Part shown: one piece after another, positions 25,877 to 34,425 of the stretch | Layout: every line of letters starts with the position of its first letter | Numbering within the stretch: the first letter of the stretch is position 1 | Source: Stenotrophomonas sp. NA06056 | Lineage (GTDB): Bacteria > Pseudomonadota > Gammaproteobacteria > Xanthomonadales > Xanthomonadaceae | Length of the DNA stretch: 64,000 bases | Direction: 5' to 3' | Assembly (NCBI RefSeq): GCF_013364355.1 | Contig: NZ_CP054931.1 | Coordinates: forward strand, 1,426,001-1,490,000 | The notes under the pieces: model-generated | Seen by the model: only the letters and a program-made list of their open reading frames with translations | Database searches by the model: none | What the model was told of the DNA's origin: nothing | Position numbers and translations under genes: made by a program

Positions 25877-27634
25877 GTGCCTCTGCCCAGAGCCGAGCAA
25901 CTCATCGACCTGCTGCTGGCGCGCCAGCAGCGTCCCCCCATCCTCGAGAAGAAGACCGGCCTGCCGTATGGCTGGGCAATCTGGCTGCGGACGCTGACGC
26001 CACTGCCACCTTCCTTCCACGCACGCGACCTGATCGCGGTGCTGCTGCCGCGGCCGCTGCCCGGGCCGCCGGGACAATTGCCGGCGCTGGGGCCATGGGC
26101 GTCCCTGCGTCGTCTGTTCTGGCAGGACTGGGATCCGGCGCCTCGTGACCAGCGCTGGATGCGCTGGACGTCGGCGCTGCTCAGCGCGCTGCTGCATCTG
26201 TTGTTCTTCCTGTTGCTGCTGTGGGTGGCGGTGATCCGCACATCTTCGCCGGACGAGCAGGGCAGCGAGGGTGACCGCGTGCAGATTGAATTCGTCGGCC
26301 GTGCTGCGCAGGAAGGCGGCGGCGACCAGGCCGGTACCGAAGCGGCTGCCGCTGCGGCCGCCGGTGCCACGGCCGCAGGACAGGAGGCGGGAGCTGCCAC
26401 CGCGCCGCGCCCGCAGCCGGCTGAACCTGCGCCGGCTTCTGCCGCCACGGCTGCTACAGCGCCGACCGCCAGCGTGCCGCCACCGCCCGAGGTCGAGCCT
26501 GCACCGATTGCTGCACCGCCGCCCTCACCGGTGCAGGCCACCGAAGTGGCGCAGGCCACCACCGATTTCGTGGTGCCACCGATGGCGCCGCCACGGACCG
26601 AGGTCAGCATCGTTCCGCGCGATACCGTCCCGACCGTGCGCGAGCGCAGCGTGCAGCCGGTGCAGGCGACGCCGATGCCAACGCCGGTACGCACGCCCGA
26701 GGTGGCCGTGCAGGCGCCGCGCGTGCGCGATGTGGAGGTGCAGGAACGCGAAATCGCCACGGTCGAAGCGCCGGTGGCGTCGCAGACCCTGCGTACCACC
26801 GACATCCCGGTGCGCGTGCCGCAGCGTGAGGTGCAGGTGCGCGAACGCGAAGTTCAGGCCATGACCGATCCGCAGGTGCGCATGGCCACTGTCGCGGGGC
26901 GCGAGCCCACCGTGCGTGCGCCTGCCGGTCGCGAGGTGCAGGTGCGCGAACGGGAGGTTGCAGCCGCTCCGGTTCCGGCAGTGTCGACGTCGGCCGGCAG
27001 TGCGACGACGCCTGCACCGGCGCCAGCCGGTAGCGCAGCCCGGAACGACACCAGTGCGGCGCGTCCAGCAGCGACCAGCGCGGCCTCCGCGCAGGCGGGC
27101 GCACGCCCGGCGCCGACCCCGGGCAACTGGGCGACACCTGCACGCGGTGACGATTGGGGCGCCTCCAGCCGCAATCGCGACGGCGCCAATCAGGGCGCTG
27201 CGCAGGCCAGTGCCGGCAAGGGCGAGGGCCTGTTCAATGCCGACGGCAGCGTACGCGTGGCCGGCCAGGACGGGGGCGGCAAGGCCGAGCGTGGCGCACC
27301 CGGTGGAGCCAATGATGGCTGGAGCAAGGAACGCATTGCCGAGTCCGGCAGGTGGCTTAAGCGGCCGCCGTACGACTACACGCCCACATCGTTCGACAAA
27401 TACTGGGTGCCGCAGGAATCGCTGCTCGCCGAATGGGTGCGCAAGGGCGTCAAGGCGATGGAGATTCCGTTGCCGGGAACCAGTACGAAGATTTCCTGCG
27501 TGATCTCGATCCTGCAGGCCGGTGGCGGCTGTGGTCTCACCAATCCGAACATGCAGGACCAGCCCGCCGTGGCGCGTCCGCCGCCGGATATCCCGTTCAA
27601 GAAAGAGCTGCAGGAAGATAACGGCAGCCGGTAG
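25877..27634 (+). CDS. Single-pass membrane protein with R/E/V-rich repeats
   Basis: The function is unknown; xanthomonads carry similar genes called transmembrane repetitive protein. It has about 585 residues from a GTG at 25877. That start is uncertain, since no good ribosome site is seen and the frame stays open into nfuA. Residues 1-90 are basic and cytoplasmic, and a strong membrane segment lies near 100-118 (LLHLLFFLLLLWVAVI). The exported part is Ala/Pro-rich with degenerate units such as REVQVREREVQ, REVQVREREVA and DVEVQEREI at about 275-360. A compact C-terminal domain of about 110 residues contains two Cys (ISCVISILQAGGGCGL). The TonB-like topology suggests a cell-envelope link. 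Confidence 0.75.
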   Translation: MPLPRAEQLIDLLLARQQRPPILEKKTGLPYGWAIWLRTLTPLPPSFHARDLIAVLLPRPLPGPPGQLPALGPWASLRRLFWQDWDPAPRDQRWMRWTSALLSALLHLLFFLLLLWVAVIRTSSPDEQGSEGDRVQIEFVGRAAQEGGGDQAGTEAAAAAAAGATAAGQEAGAATAPRPQPAEPAPASAATAATAPTASVPPPPEVEPAPIAAPPPSPVQATEVAQATTDFVVPPMAPPRTEVSIVPRDTVPTVRERSVQPVQATPMPTPVRTPEVAVQAPRVRDVEVQEREIATVEAPVASQTLRTTDIPVRVPQREVQVREREVQAMTDPQVRMATVAGREPTVRAPAGREVQVREREVAAAPVPAVSTSAGSATTPAPAPAGSAARNDTSAARPAATSAASAQAGARPAPTPGNWATPARGDDWGASSRNRDGANQGAAQASAGKGEGLFNADGSVRVAGQDGGGKAERGAPGGANDGWSKERIAESGRWLKRPPYDYTPTSFDKYWVPQESLLAEWVRKGVKAMEIPLPGTSTKISCVISILQAGGGCGLTNPNMQDQPAVARPPPDIPFKKELQEDNGSR

Positions 27635-27641
27635 GGCGGCG

Positions 27642-27749
27642 GATCCACGCGTGGCGTGGATCTACCCGGTCGGATGCACAGTAGATCCACGCCATGCGTG
27701 GATGATCCCTGCGCGGGGGCACGGCATGCCGACCAAGGCCGGCCTCTAC
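27642..27749. repeat. Cluster of three SMAG-type palindromes
   Basis: Units at 27642-27665 (minus orientation, GATCCACGCGTGGCGTGGATC core), 27681-27703 (plus, GTAGATCCACGCCATGCGTG) and 27727-27749 (minus, GTAGAGGCCGGCCTTGGTCG on that strand) fill the gap between the repetitive protein and the barstar gene. Confidence 0.85.
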
Positions 27750-27753
27750 CGGG

Positions 27754-28167
27754 TCACGCGCTCTGCGACAGGAACACCCAGAACGGGACGTCGCGGCCCA
27801 CCCAGTCACGGCTGGCTTCATCGAGGATGTCCAGCAGCGTGTCGAACTCCTTGCCAGCCCCTGCGCGCAGGGCATCGACATCGGCCAGGAACAGCGCATA
27901 GCCATTGGCCGGCAACCATTGCAGGTCGCGCAGGTTGTCGGCCAGTGCATCCCAGTTGCCGCCGAAGCCGGCGGGGAAATCAAGCTGGGCGGCCAACCGT
28001 GCCAGCAAGGTGCGCTTGTCGCTCACGCCATCCAGATCGATCCGGATCACCTTCAGGTCGGCATCGCGCATCGCTGCCGACAGTGCGCTGATATCCGAGC
28101 TGTCGATCGCGTAGACGCCGGCATTGTTGATGTCATGCAGGCCGAGGCCGAAATCATCATGGCTCAT
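27754..28167 (-). CDS. Barstar-family ribonuclease inhibitor
   Basis: This is the predicted immunity protein for the adjacent ribonuclease. The 137-residue protein has a barstar-like core with a Rossmann-like beta/alpha pattern (DLKVIRIDLDGVSDKRTLLA near 37-56), the FPAGFGGNWDALADNL motif near 64-79 that is the family hallmark, and a C-terminal FWVFLSQ strand. It has no signal peptide, so it is cytoplasmic. Its ATG overlaps the ribonuclease stop by 4 bp, so it is translated right after the toxin. Confidence 0.9.
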   Translation of the reverse strand: MSHDDFGLGLHDINNAGVYAIDSSDISALSAAMRDADLKVIRIDLDGVSDKRTLLARLAAQLDFPAGFGGNWDALADNLRDLQWLPANGYALFLADVDALRAGAGKEFDTLLDILDEASRDWVGRDVPFWVFLSQSA

Positions 28168-28619
28168 GGGCGTTCTCCGGAGGCCGGTAGAGTGAAGCTG
28201 CGGAACGATTCGTAGTGATCATCGGTGTAGTACCAGGCATCTGGCGGGGTGCCACCGGTGACGATGCGTCGCGCGCCACGGTTGCCTGCACCCGGCGTGT
28301 CGACGGTGTACTCGCGGTAGTAGCCACGCGGTCGCTGTGGCAACCGTTGTTCGCGGTTGCCGAAGGTGCTGCCGTCCTGGCGGTGCGGGAACGGACCACC
28401 ACGCTGGATCAGTGCGATGGTCTGGCGGGCTTCGGCCGGCAGGAAGGTGGGTAGGGCGCTGTCGCTGCCGCTGTTGCGGACTGCCGGAGCACTGGCGGCC
28501 GGCGTGCCCTGCAGGTCAGGCGCGAACTGCGGCGGCGCTGGCCGCTGCAGGAAATGATTGGCGACCAGGCCGAGCAACAGCAGGGCGATGGCGGTGATCA
28601 ACAGCCGGGGGTTGCGCAT
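28164..28619 (-). CDS. Exported barnase/RNase Sa-like guanyl ribonuclease
   Basis: This small extracellular or periplasmic endoribonuclease has 151 residues with an N-terminal signal or anchor helix (LLITAIALLLLGLVA, 7-21) and a Pro/Ala linker. The N1/T1 ribonuclease domain at about 56-145 shows the whole family pattern: LPAEARQTIALIQRGGPFP, DGSTFGNRE, GYYREYTVDTPG, NRGARRIVTGG and YYTDDHYESF. Expected catalytic residues are Glu103, Arg117 and His135. It is the first gene of a pair with the barstar gene. The active site looks intact, so the cell would need the inhibitor until export. Confidence 0.9.
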   Translation of the reverse strand: MRNPRLLITAIALLLLGLVANHFLQRPAPPQFAPDLQGTPAASAPAVRNSGSDSALPTFLPAEARQTIALIQRGGPFPHRQDGSTFGNREQRLPQRPRGYYREYTVDTPGAGNRGARRIVTGGTPPDAWYYTDDHYESFRSFTLPASGERP

Positions 28620-28842
28620 GAGCAGAGGCGGGCGAGGGTGGTGTGCCCACTGTAGCGCCTGCGCGCTGCACCCTGCATGAGGCCGCGCGCTGCGTCACCT
28701 CCGGGTAACAATTGCCGGCATGCTCACCTGCAGGACGCAATTTCCTTTACATCCCCCTTGGTAATCTGGCGGTCTGTCCCCATCATTCACCGCGCACCGC
28801 CCGACGATGCCGTCGGGTGCCCTCGCTATCAGGAGATGCATC

Positions 28843-29454
28843 ATGGCCTACACCCTGCCCAAGCTGCCCTACGCCTACGACGCGCTGGAACCGCATATCG
28901 ATGCGGCGACGATGGAAATCCATCACACCAAGCATCACCAGACCTACATCAACAACGTCAACGCTGCGCTGGAAGGCACCGAATACGCCGACCTGCCGGT
29001 CGAAGAACTGGTGAAGAAGCTGAAGTCGCTGCCGGAGAACCTGCAGGGCCCGGTGCGCAACAACGGTGGCGGCCACGCCAACCACTCGCTGTTCTGGACC
29101 GTGATGGCGCCGAACGCGGGCGGCAACCCGGTCGGTGATGTGGCCAAGGCGATCGACAAGGACCTGGGCGGTTTCGACAAGTTCAAGGATGCCTTCACCA
29201 AGGCCGCGCTGACCCGTTTCGGCAGTGGCTGGGCGTGGCTGAGCGTGACCCCGGACAAGAAGGTCGTGGTCGAGAGCAGCGGCAACCAGGACAGCCCGTT
29301 GATGGAAGGCAATACCCCGATCCTCGGTCTGGACGTGTGGGAACACGCGTACTACCTGAAGTATCAGAACCGTCGTCCGGAATACATCGGCGCGTTCTTC
29401 AACGTCATCGACTGGAACGAAGTCGAGCGTCGTTACCAGGAAGCGATCGCCTGA
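28843..29454 (+). CDS. sodA: Superoxide dismutase, manganese type
   Basis: This converts superoxide to peroxide and oxygen. The 203-residue protein has the usual metal ligands His27 ([11 protein letters not shown]), His82 ([10 protein letters not shown]), and Asp and His in [11 protein letters not shown] near 168. [10 protein letters not shown] and the Gln in [10 protein letters not shown] favour manganese over iron specificity. AGGAG lies 7 bp before the ATG. A strong terminator follows, so the gene is monocistronic. Confidence 0.93.
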   Translation: MAYTLPKLPYAYDALEPHIDAATMEIHHTKHHQTYINNVNAALEGTEYADLPVEELVKKLKSLPENLQGPVRNNGGGHANHSLFWTVMAPNAGGNPVGDVAKAIDKDLGGFDKFKDAFTKAALTRFGSGWAWLSVTPDKKVVVESSGNQDSPLMEGNTPILGLDVWEHAYYLKYQNRRPEYIGAFFNVIDWNEVERRYQEAIA

Positions 29455-29474
29455 TCGCAGCGCCTGCGTGAACG

Positions 29475-29506
29475 CGAAAAGGCCGGGGGAGACCCCGGCC
29501 TTTTCG
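29475..29506 (+). terminator. Rho-independent terminator after sodA
   Basis: A 14-bp stem (CGAAAAGGCCGGGG with its complement) encloses a GAGA loop. It starts 20 bp after the sodA stop. Confidence 0.92.
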
Positions 29507-29517
29507 TTTGCGCATCG

Positions 29518-29540
29518 GTAGTGCCGGCCGCTGGCCGGCA
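29518..29540 (+). repeat. SMAG-type GTAG palindrome
   Basis: GTAGTGCCGGCCGCTGGCCG opens a palindrome of GCCGGCC and GGCCGGC; it lies between the sodA terminator and the convergent EEP-like gene. Confidence 0.85.
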
Positions 29541-29552
29541 ACCTCATGGTTC

Positions 29553-30389
29553 TCATTCGGTGGTGGCGGGCACATCCTGCAGCCGCAGCGTCGCCATCAC
29601 ACCCAGGCGCAGGCCGGGCAGATCGCCATCGGCGGGCAGCAGGATCGCCTGCTGGCGGATGCCGCCGAAGTGCTTGACCTGGAACAGAACATCCAACCCA
29701 TGGCCACTGGCTCCACCGCCGCTGGCCGCCGGTGCGCCAGGACTGCGCCGGGACGGTTGGAAGCCAGGTGTGCCGCGCACAAGCTCCACGGTGCTGGCGG
29801 AGAAATCCCCGGCGATCAGGCTCGGCATGCCTTCCGCCGTGGCACCGATCCAGGTCATCAGGTCGCTGGTCTGATGCTGTCGGGCCGTGGCCTCATCGGG
29901 CTCCGGACGCAGGCGTGCGACATAGACGTTGACGTCGTTGTCGCCCAGGCGCAGGCGCATCATGCCGGCGGCACTGAAGGTGCCCGGCGGGTGCAGCAGG
30001 GTGACCCCGTCCTCGCTGACCGGCAGCCGGCTGAGCATGGCGTTGCCATGCCGGACCGGCTGGCTCGGCGGGTCCGCGGTGACGAAATCGCAGCTGTAGC
30101 GCAGACGGCTGGCCAACCAGCAGGCCGGATTGCGCCCTTGCTGCTGCAATACCTGCTGCACCGAAATCACATCCGGCTGCAGATCGGTCAGCAGCTGCAG
30201 CACCTGTTCGCGGCGCTGCTTCCACTGGCCCTCGTCACGGCTGGGCAGTTCCAGCGCGGCAACGGTCAATTGCCGCACTTCGGTGGCAAGGCTGGTGGCC
30301 GGCGGCGCCTGTGGCCGGGCCAGCGCAGGCACGGCCAGCATGAGGGCAAGGCAGCTGGGCAGGATGCGGGCGAAGGGCAGGGGGCGCAT
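29553..30389 (-). CDS. Secreted EEP-fold protein with degenerate active site
   Basis: A 278-residue exported paralogue of the EEP hydrolase at 17284-18165 (signal peptide to about residue 24). The framework is shared (LQPDVISVQQV against LQPDAIALQEV; GNAMLSRLPV against GNALLTRRPI). The catalytic residues are not: the metal Glu is Gln79, ATHL has become VARL, GDFN has become GDFS, and the final SDH is gone. It is probably not a phosphodiesterase and may bind rather than cleave. The frame is intact over its full length, so it looks maintained and not like a decaying pseudogene. Confidence 0.75.
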   Translation of the reverse strand: MRPLPFARILPSCLALMLAVPALARPQAPPATSLATEVRQLTVAALELPSRDEGQWKQRREQVLQLLTDLQPDVISVQQVLQQQGRNPACWLASRLRYSCDFVTADPPSQPVRHGNAMLSRLPVSEDGVTLLHPPGTFSAAGMMRLRLGDNDVNVYVARLRPEPDEATARQHQTSDLMTWIGATAEGMPSLIAGDFSASTVELVRGTPGFQPSRRSPGAPAASGGGASGHGLDVLFQVKHFGGIRQQAILLPADGDLPGLRLGVMATLRLQDVPATTE

Positions 30390-30551
30390 AACGATAAGTT
30401 TACGCTTTTACCGTGCAGGTTCCGTGACTTCCGGCAGGGCTGGAAATGCCTGCCATGCTTTGCTGCGGCTGTCATGCAGCCCTGCAGCGTGCTTCGCACG
30501 CACAGGTTCCGGTACTCTTGCGCCTTTCGTTTTGCAGGAATGCCTTACAGG

Positions 30552-32117
30552 ATGAGCCACGACGCAGTCGCCCCCATCGCCGGCCAGGGAAAGATGCCGC
30601 GCCAGATCCCGTACATCATCGGCAATGAGGCCTGCGAACGGTTCAGTTTCTACGGGATGCGCAACATCCTGGTGCAGTTCCTGATCACCTCGCTGCTGCT
30701 GCAGGAAATCACTGCGGAAGGTCGTGCCGGTGAAGCCAAGGACATCATGCACAGCTTCATGATCGGCGTGTATTTCTTCCCGCTGCTCGGTGGCTGGCTG
30801 GCCGACAAGTTCTTCGGCAAGTACCACACCATCCTCTGGTTCAGCCTGGTCTACTGCATGGGCCATCTGTGCCTTGCGTTGTTCGAGGGCAGCCGTGAGG
30901 GCTTCTTCCTCGGCCTGGGCCTGATCGCGCTGGGTGCCGGTGGCATCAAGCCGCTGGTGGCCTCGTTCATGGGCGACCAGTTCGACCAGAGCAACAAGCA
31001 CCTGGCCAAGATCGTCTTCGACGCCTTCTACTGGATCATCAACTTCGGCTCGCTGTTCGCCTCGCTGCTGATCCCGCTGGTGCTGAAGAACTGGGGCCCG
31101 CAGTGGGCCTTCGGCATTCCGGGCATCCTGATGTTCGTGGCCACCTTCGTGTTCTGGCTGGGCCGCAAGCGCTACGTGCTGGTGCCGCTGCCGCCGAAGG
31201 ACCCGCATTCGTTCGCCAATGTGGTGCGCACCGCACTGACCGCGCGCGTCGCCGGTCAGGGCCGTCCGGGTCTGGCCATTGCCGTGGCTGGGCTGGTGCT
31301 GGCTGTCGCCTCGTTCGGCCTGGTCGGCTCGCTGGGCATCGTGATCTGCCTGTGCCTGGCGCTGGTGTCGATCCTGGCCGGTGTCGGCGGCGGTACCTGG
31401 TTGCAGCTGGACCGCGCCCGCGGCCAGCACCCGGCTGAAGCCGTGGAGGGCGTGCGCTCGGTGCTGCGCGTGCTGGTGATCTTTGCCCTGACCACGCCGT
31501 TCTTCTCACTGTTCGACCAGAAAGCCTCGACCTGGGTGCTGCAGGGCCAGCAGATGCAGATGCCGAGCTGGTTCACCGCCTCGCAGATGCAGGCGCTGAA
31601 TCCGTTGCTGGTGATGATCCTGATTCCGTTCAACAACCTGGTGCTGTACCCGGCCCTGCGCCGCTTCGGCTTCGAGCCGACCGCGCTGCGCCGCATGACC
31701 GCCGGCATCGCGTTCAGCGGCCTGGCCTGGATCGTGGTCGGCGGCATCCAGGTGGTGATGGACGGTGGCAATGCGATGTCGATCTTCTGGCAGATGCTGC
31801 CGTACGCGCTGCTGACCTTCGGCGAAGTGCTGGTCTCGGCCACGGGTCTGGAGTTCGCCTACAGCCAGGCACCGCAGGCGATGAAGGGCGTGGTGATGAG
31901 CTTCTGGAACCTGACCACCACCATCGGCAACCTGTGGGTGCTGCTGTCCAATGCAGCCGTGCGCAATGACACGGTCACCCACCAGATCGCCAGCACGGGC
32001 TTGAGCGAGGCGGCCTTCCTGATGTTCTTCTTCGCCGGGTTCGCTTTCGTCGCGGCGTTGGCCTTCGGTTGGTACGCGAAACGCTATCGTATGGTCGACA
32101 ACTACCGCACCGCCTGA
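30552..32117 (+). CDS. POT-family proton-coupled peptide transporter
   Basis: This imports di- and tripeptides with protons. The 521-residue protein has 12-14 predicted membrane helices and the POT/PTR2 signatures: NEACERFSFYGMRNILVQF near residue 24 (the ExxERFxYYG motif), GGWLADKFFGKYHTI near 80 and FDAFYWIINFGSLFA near 158. The start at 30552 (MSHDAVAP) is preferred; an in-frame ATG at 30540 would add four residues. The rhomboid gene begins 7 bp after the stop. Confidence 0.92.
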   Translation: MSHDAVAPIAGQGKMPRQIPYIIGNEACERFSFYGMRNILVQFLITSLLLQEITAEGRAGEAKDIMHSFMIGVYFFPLLGGWLADKFFGKYHTILWFSLVYCMGHLCLALFEGSREGFFLGLGLIALGAGGIKPLVASFMGDQFDQSNKHLAKIVFDAFYWIINFGSLFASLLIPLVLKNWGPQWAFGIPGILMFVATFVFWLGRKRYVLVPLPPKDPHSFANVVRTALTARVAGQGRPGLAIAVAGLVLAVASFGLVGSLGIVICLCLALVSILAGVGGGTWLQLDRARGQHPAEAVEGVRSVLRVLVIFALTTPFFSLFDQKASTWVLQGQQMQMPSWFTASQMQALNPLLVMILIPFNNLVLYPALRRFGFEPTALRRMTAGIAFSGLAWIVVGGIQVVMDGGNAMSIFWQMLPYALLTFGEVLVSATGLEFAYSQAPQAMKGVVMSFWNLTTTIGNLWVLLSNAAVRNDTVTHQIASTGLSEAAFLMFFFAGFAFVAALAFGWYAKRYRMVDNYRTA

Positions 32118-32124
32118 GCCTGAC

Positions 32125-32751
32125 ATGACCCCCGTCAATCTGCTGTTGATCGCCATCACCGCCATCCTGTCGTGGATGGCGTTCAACAACCGCAAGCTGG
32201 CCGACCGCCTGATCCTGTGGCCGCCGGCGGTGGATCGCCATCGCCAGTATGACCGCCTGATCACCTATGGCTTCATCCACGCTGACTGGTCGCACCTGAT
32301 CTTCAACATGATCACCCTGTTCTTCTTCGGGGGATTCATCGAGAGCGTGATGGTGCAGCTGACCGGCAGCTACCTGGTCTATCCGGCGTTCTACGTCGGT
32401 GCGCTGCTGGTCTCGATCCTGCCCAGCTACCTGAAGAACCAGAAGAACCCGAACTACCTCAGCCTCGGTGCGTCCGGGGCGGTGTCGGCGGTGCTGTTCG
32501 CCTTCATCCTGATCAAGCCGTGGTCGATCATCCTGGTGTTCTTCATCCCGGCGCCGGCGATCGTCTATGCCGCGTTCTACGTCGGCTACAGCATCTGGAT
32601 GGACAAGCGCGGCGGCGACCGCATCAACCACAGCGCACACCTGGCCGGTGCGGCGTTCGGCGTGATCTTCATGCTGGCCATGCAGCCGAGCATCTTCAGT
32701 CACTTCCTGCGCGAGCTGTCCAACCCGACCTTCCGCCTCGGAGGCGGTTGA
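32125..32751 (+). CDS. Rhomboid-family intramembrane serine protease
   Basis: This cleaves membrane-spanning segments of substrates within the inner membrane. The 208-residue protein has six predicted membrane segments and the two catalytic motifs: GASGAVSAVLF, with the nucleophile Ser near residue 116, and NHSAHLAGAAFG, with His near 173. HADWSHLIFNMITLFFFGG near 52-70 is the conserved L1/TM2 region. It starts 7 bp after the peptide transporter, so the two are probably co-transcribed. Confidence 0.92.
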   Translation: MTPVNLLLIAITAILSWMAFNNRKLADRLILWPPAVDRHRQYDRLITYGFIHADWSHLIFNMITLFFFGGFIESVMVQLTGSYLVYPAFYVGALLVSILPSYLKNQKNPNYLSLGASGAVSAVLFAFILIKPWSIILVFFIPAPAIVYAAFYVGYSIWMDKRGGDRINHSAHLAGAAFGVIFMLAMQPSIFSHFLRELSNPTFRLGGG

Positions 32752-32759
32752 GGGTGGCC

Positions 32760-32786
32760 GGGGTCGGATCCACGGGATCCGACCCC
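32760..32786. repeat. 12-bp perfect hairpin after the rhomboid gene
   Basis: GGGGTCGGATCC and its complement are separated by ACG. No T run follows directly, so it may be a REP-like element or a Rho-independent terminator of weak type between the convergent rhomboid and small genes. Confidence 0.65.
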
Positions 32787-32809
32787 CGGGGCTGCGGCCC
32801 CGCTCCGGG

Positions 32810-32971
32810 TCAGGCCCGGGTTTCCTGACCGTAGGTATCCAGCAGGCGGGAGAACACTTCCTCGCCGATGCTCTGGAATGCCTGGTCTTCGGTCTGTCCC
32901 TCCACGGCCAGTTGCAGCAGGCCCTCCAGCAGGGCGTGATCGGTATCGGGATGGGAATCGCTGGGGTGCAT
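32810..32971 (-). CDS. Small 53-residue acidic protein
   Basis: This short gene has an unknown product. On the minus strand, GGAGG lies 7 bp before the ATG at 32971, and the frame encodes an acidic, helix-forming protein (DHALLEGLLQLAVEGQTEDQ, then GEEVFSRLLDTYGQE), whose composition looks protein-like. No Cys, signal peptide or membrane segment is present. It lies convergent to the rhomboid gene. Confidence 0.6.
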   Translation of the reverse strand: MHPSDSHPDTDHALLEGLLQLAVEGQTEDQAFQSIGEEVFSRLLDTYGQETRA

Positions 32972-33185
32972 CGCGGGCCTCCACGGCAGAGCGCTTGATC
33001 AACATCAACTGTCGCAAGGGTCATGCCAGTCTGGCGCACCCCTGCAAAGGGGTTAGCGGCCGCCCGGGCTGCAGCTTGAGGGCAACAACTGACGCAGCAG
33101 GCGCTGACTTGCCCCTGTTCAGGCTTCACGCGATCATGGCGCCCGCCTGCGCACCATCCACGCAGTCGCCGCAGGAGACAGTCCC

Positions 33186-33488
33186 ATGGCTTCGGTCACG
33201 CCCCCCGGTCTGGCTTACGAGGTCGAACATGATCAGGTCAACCACCGTTTCACCGCCCGCGTGCGCGGACAGGTGGCACTGTTGGACTACCAGATCAAAC
33301 GCAGGCGGATGGTCATCACCCATACCGAAGTGCCCGAGCCGATTGCGGGCCGTGGCATTGCCGGTGAGCTGACCCGGGTCGCACTGCGTTTCGCCCGGGA
33401 GCAGAAGTACAAGGTGGTGCCGGCATGCGCCTATGCCGAGGCCTTCCTGCAGCGGCACGAGGAGTATCACGATCTGCTTGTGGGCTGA
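33186..33488 (+). CDS. GNAT-family (YjdJ-like) N-acetyltransferase
   Basis: The 100-residue protein matches the short GCN5-related acetyltransferase-like family typified by YjdJ and human GTLF3B. The acetyl-CoA loop is PIAGRGIAGELTRVALRFA near residues 52-70, followed by a VVPACAYAEAFLQRH strand and helix. The acceptor substrate is unknown. The start at 33186 follows a purine-rich GGAGACA stretch. Confidence 0.88.
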   Translation: MASVTPPGLAYEVEHDQVNHRFTARVRGQVALLDYQIKRRRMVITHTEVPEPIAGRGIAGELTRVALRFAREQKYKVVPACAYAEAFLQRHEEYHDLLVG

Positions 33489-33551
33489 ATCCAGCGGGCC
33501 ACGCTTCAGCCAAGGCAGGCGATGATGTATGAACATGAACAGGGGATCCCG

Positions 33552-34406
33552 ATGAAGATTGGAAACAACCGGCCACTGCACGCCAGCGTGCTGGCCGGCG
33601 CTATGGGCGTGCTGTTGCTGGCCGGTTGCCAGCGTGACAACGAGGCGGCACCTGCCACCGACGCCGCGCCTGCGGCCGAAGCCACAGCCACCGCCGAGAC
33701 GCCCGCAGCGGAAGCGCCGTTGGATCTGCGCGATGTGATCGAGAACAATGAGCGTGAAGTGGTCGGCATCAGCTACCCGGCTGGCATTGATCGCTATCCG
33801 GGGTTGGCACGCGCGCTGCAGGCCTATGCCACGTCCGCCCGCGGCGATCTGCAGCAGGCGCTGGACGGGCTGGGCAACGACAAGCCGACCATGCCCTATG
33901 AGTTGTCGCTGAGCTTCGAGAAGCTGCTGGAAACGCCGCAGCTGGTGGTGGTCAGTGCCGACGGCAGCCGCTACACCGGTGGCGCCCACGGCGAACCGTT
34001 GGTTGCACGTTTCGTGTGGCTGCCGGCGCAGCAGCAGATGTTGAGCGCCGACAAGCTGGTGACCGATGCCAAGGGCTGGAAGGCGATCAGCGATTTCGTC
34101 GCCGACCAGCTGCGTGAGCGTGTGGCCACCCGCCTCAGCGGCGAGGACATGGACCCGTCGCAGCTGCAGGAATCGCTGCGCAATGCCTCGCGGATGATCG
34201 CCGACGGCACCGGTCCGCAGGCCGACAACTTCAGCCAGTTCCAGCCGCTGACCGACGACAAGGGCCAGATCACCGCGCTGCGCTTCGTGTTCCCGCCTTA
34301 CCAGGTGGGTCCATACTCGGACGGTACCCAGACCGCTGACGTGCCGGCCTCGGTCGTGTTGCCGCACGTGGCCAAAGACTACGTGGAGCTGTTCGCACGC
34401 GGGTAA
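33552..34406 (+). CDS. Lipoprotein with DUF3298/PdaC-like domain
   Basis: A 284-residue envelope lipoprotein (LLLAGC, Cys near residue 23). An Ala/Glu/Pro-rich linker of about 30 residues leads to a DUF4163/DUF3298-type (RsiV-like) domain at about 60-284: VVVSADGSRYTGGAHGEPLV near 140 and LRFVFPPYQVGPYSDGTQTADVP near 240-262. Such domains are found in the anti-sigma factor RsiV, which binds lysozyme, and in lipoproteins of unknown role. The ATG at 33552 has AGGGGA upstream and starts directly at the signal peptide. Confidence 0.82.
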   Translation: MKIGNNRPLHASVLAGAMGVLLLAGCQRDNEAAPATDAAPAAEATATAETPAAEAPLDLRDVIENNEREVVGISYPAGIDRYPGLARALQAYATSARGDLQQALDGLGNDKPTMPYELSLSFEKLLETPQLVVVSADGSRYTGGAHGEPLVARFVWLPAQQQMLSADKLVTDAKGWKAISDFVADQLRERVATRLSGEDMDPSQLQESLRNASRMIADGTGPQADNFSQFQPLTDDKGQITALRFVFPPYQVGPYSDGTQTADVPASVVLPHVAKDYVELFARG

Positions 34407-34425
34407 CCGTAGACGAGGAGGTGGC

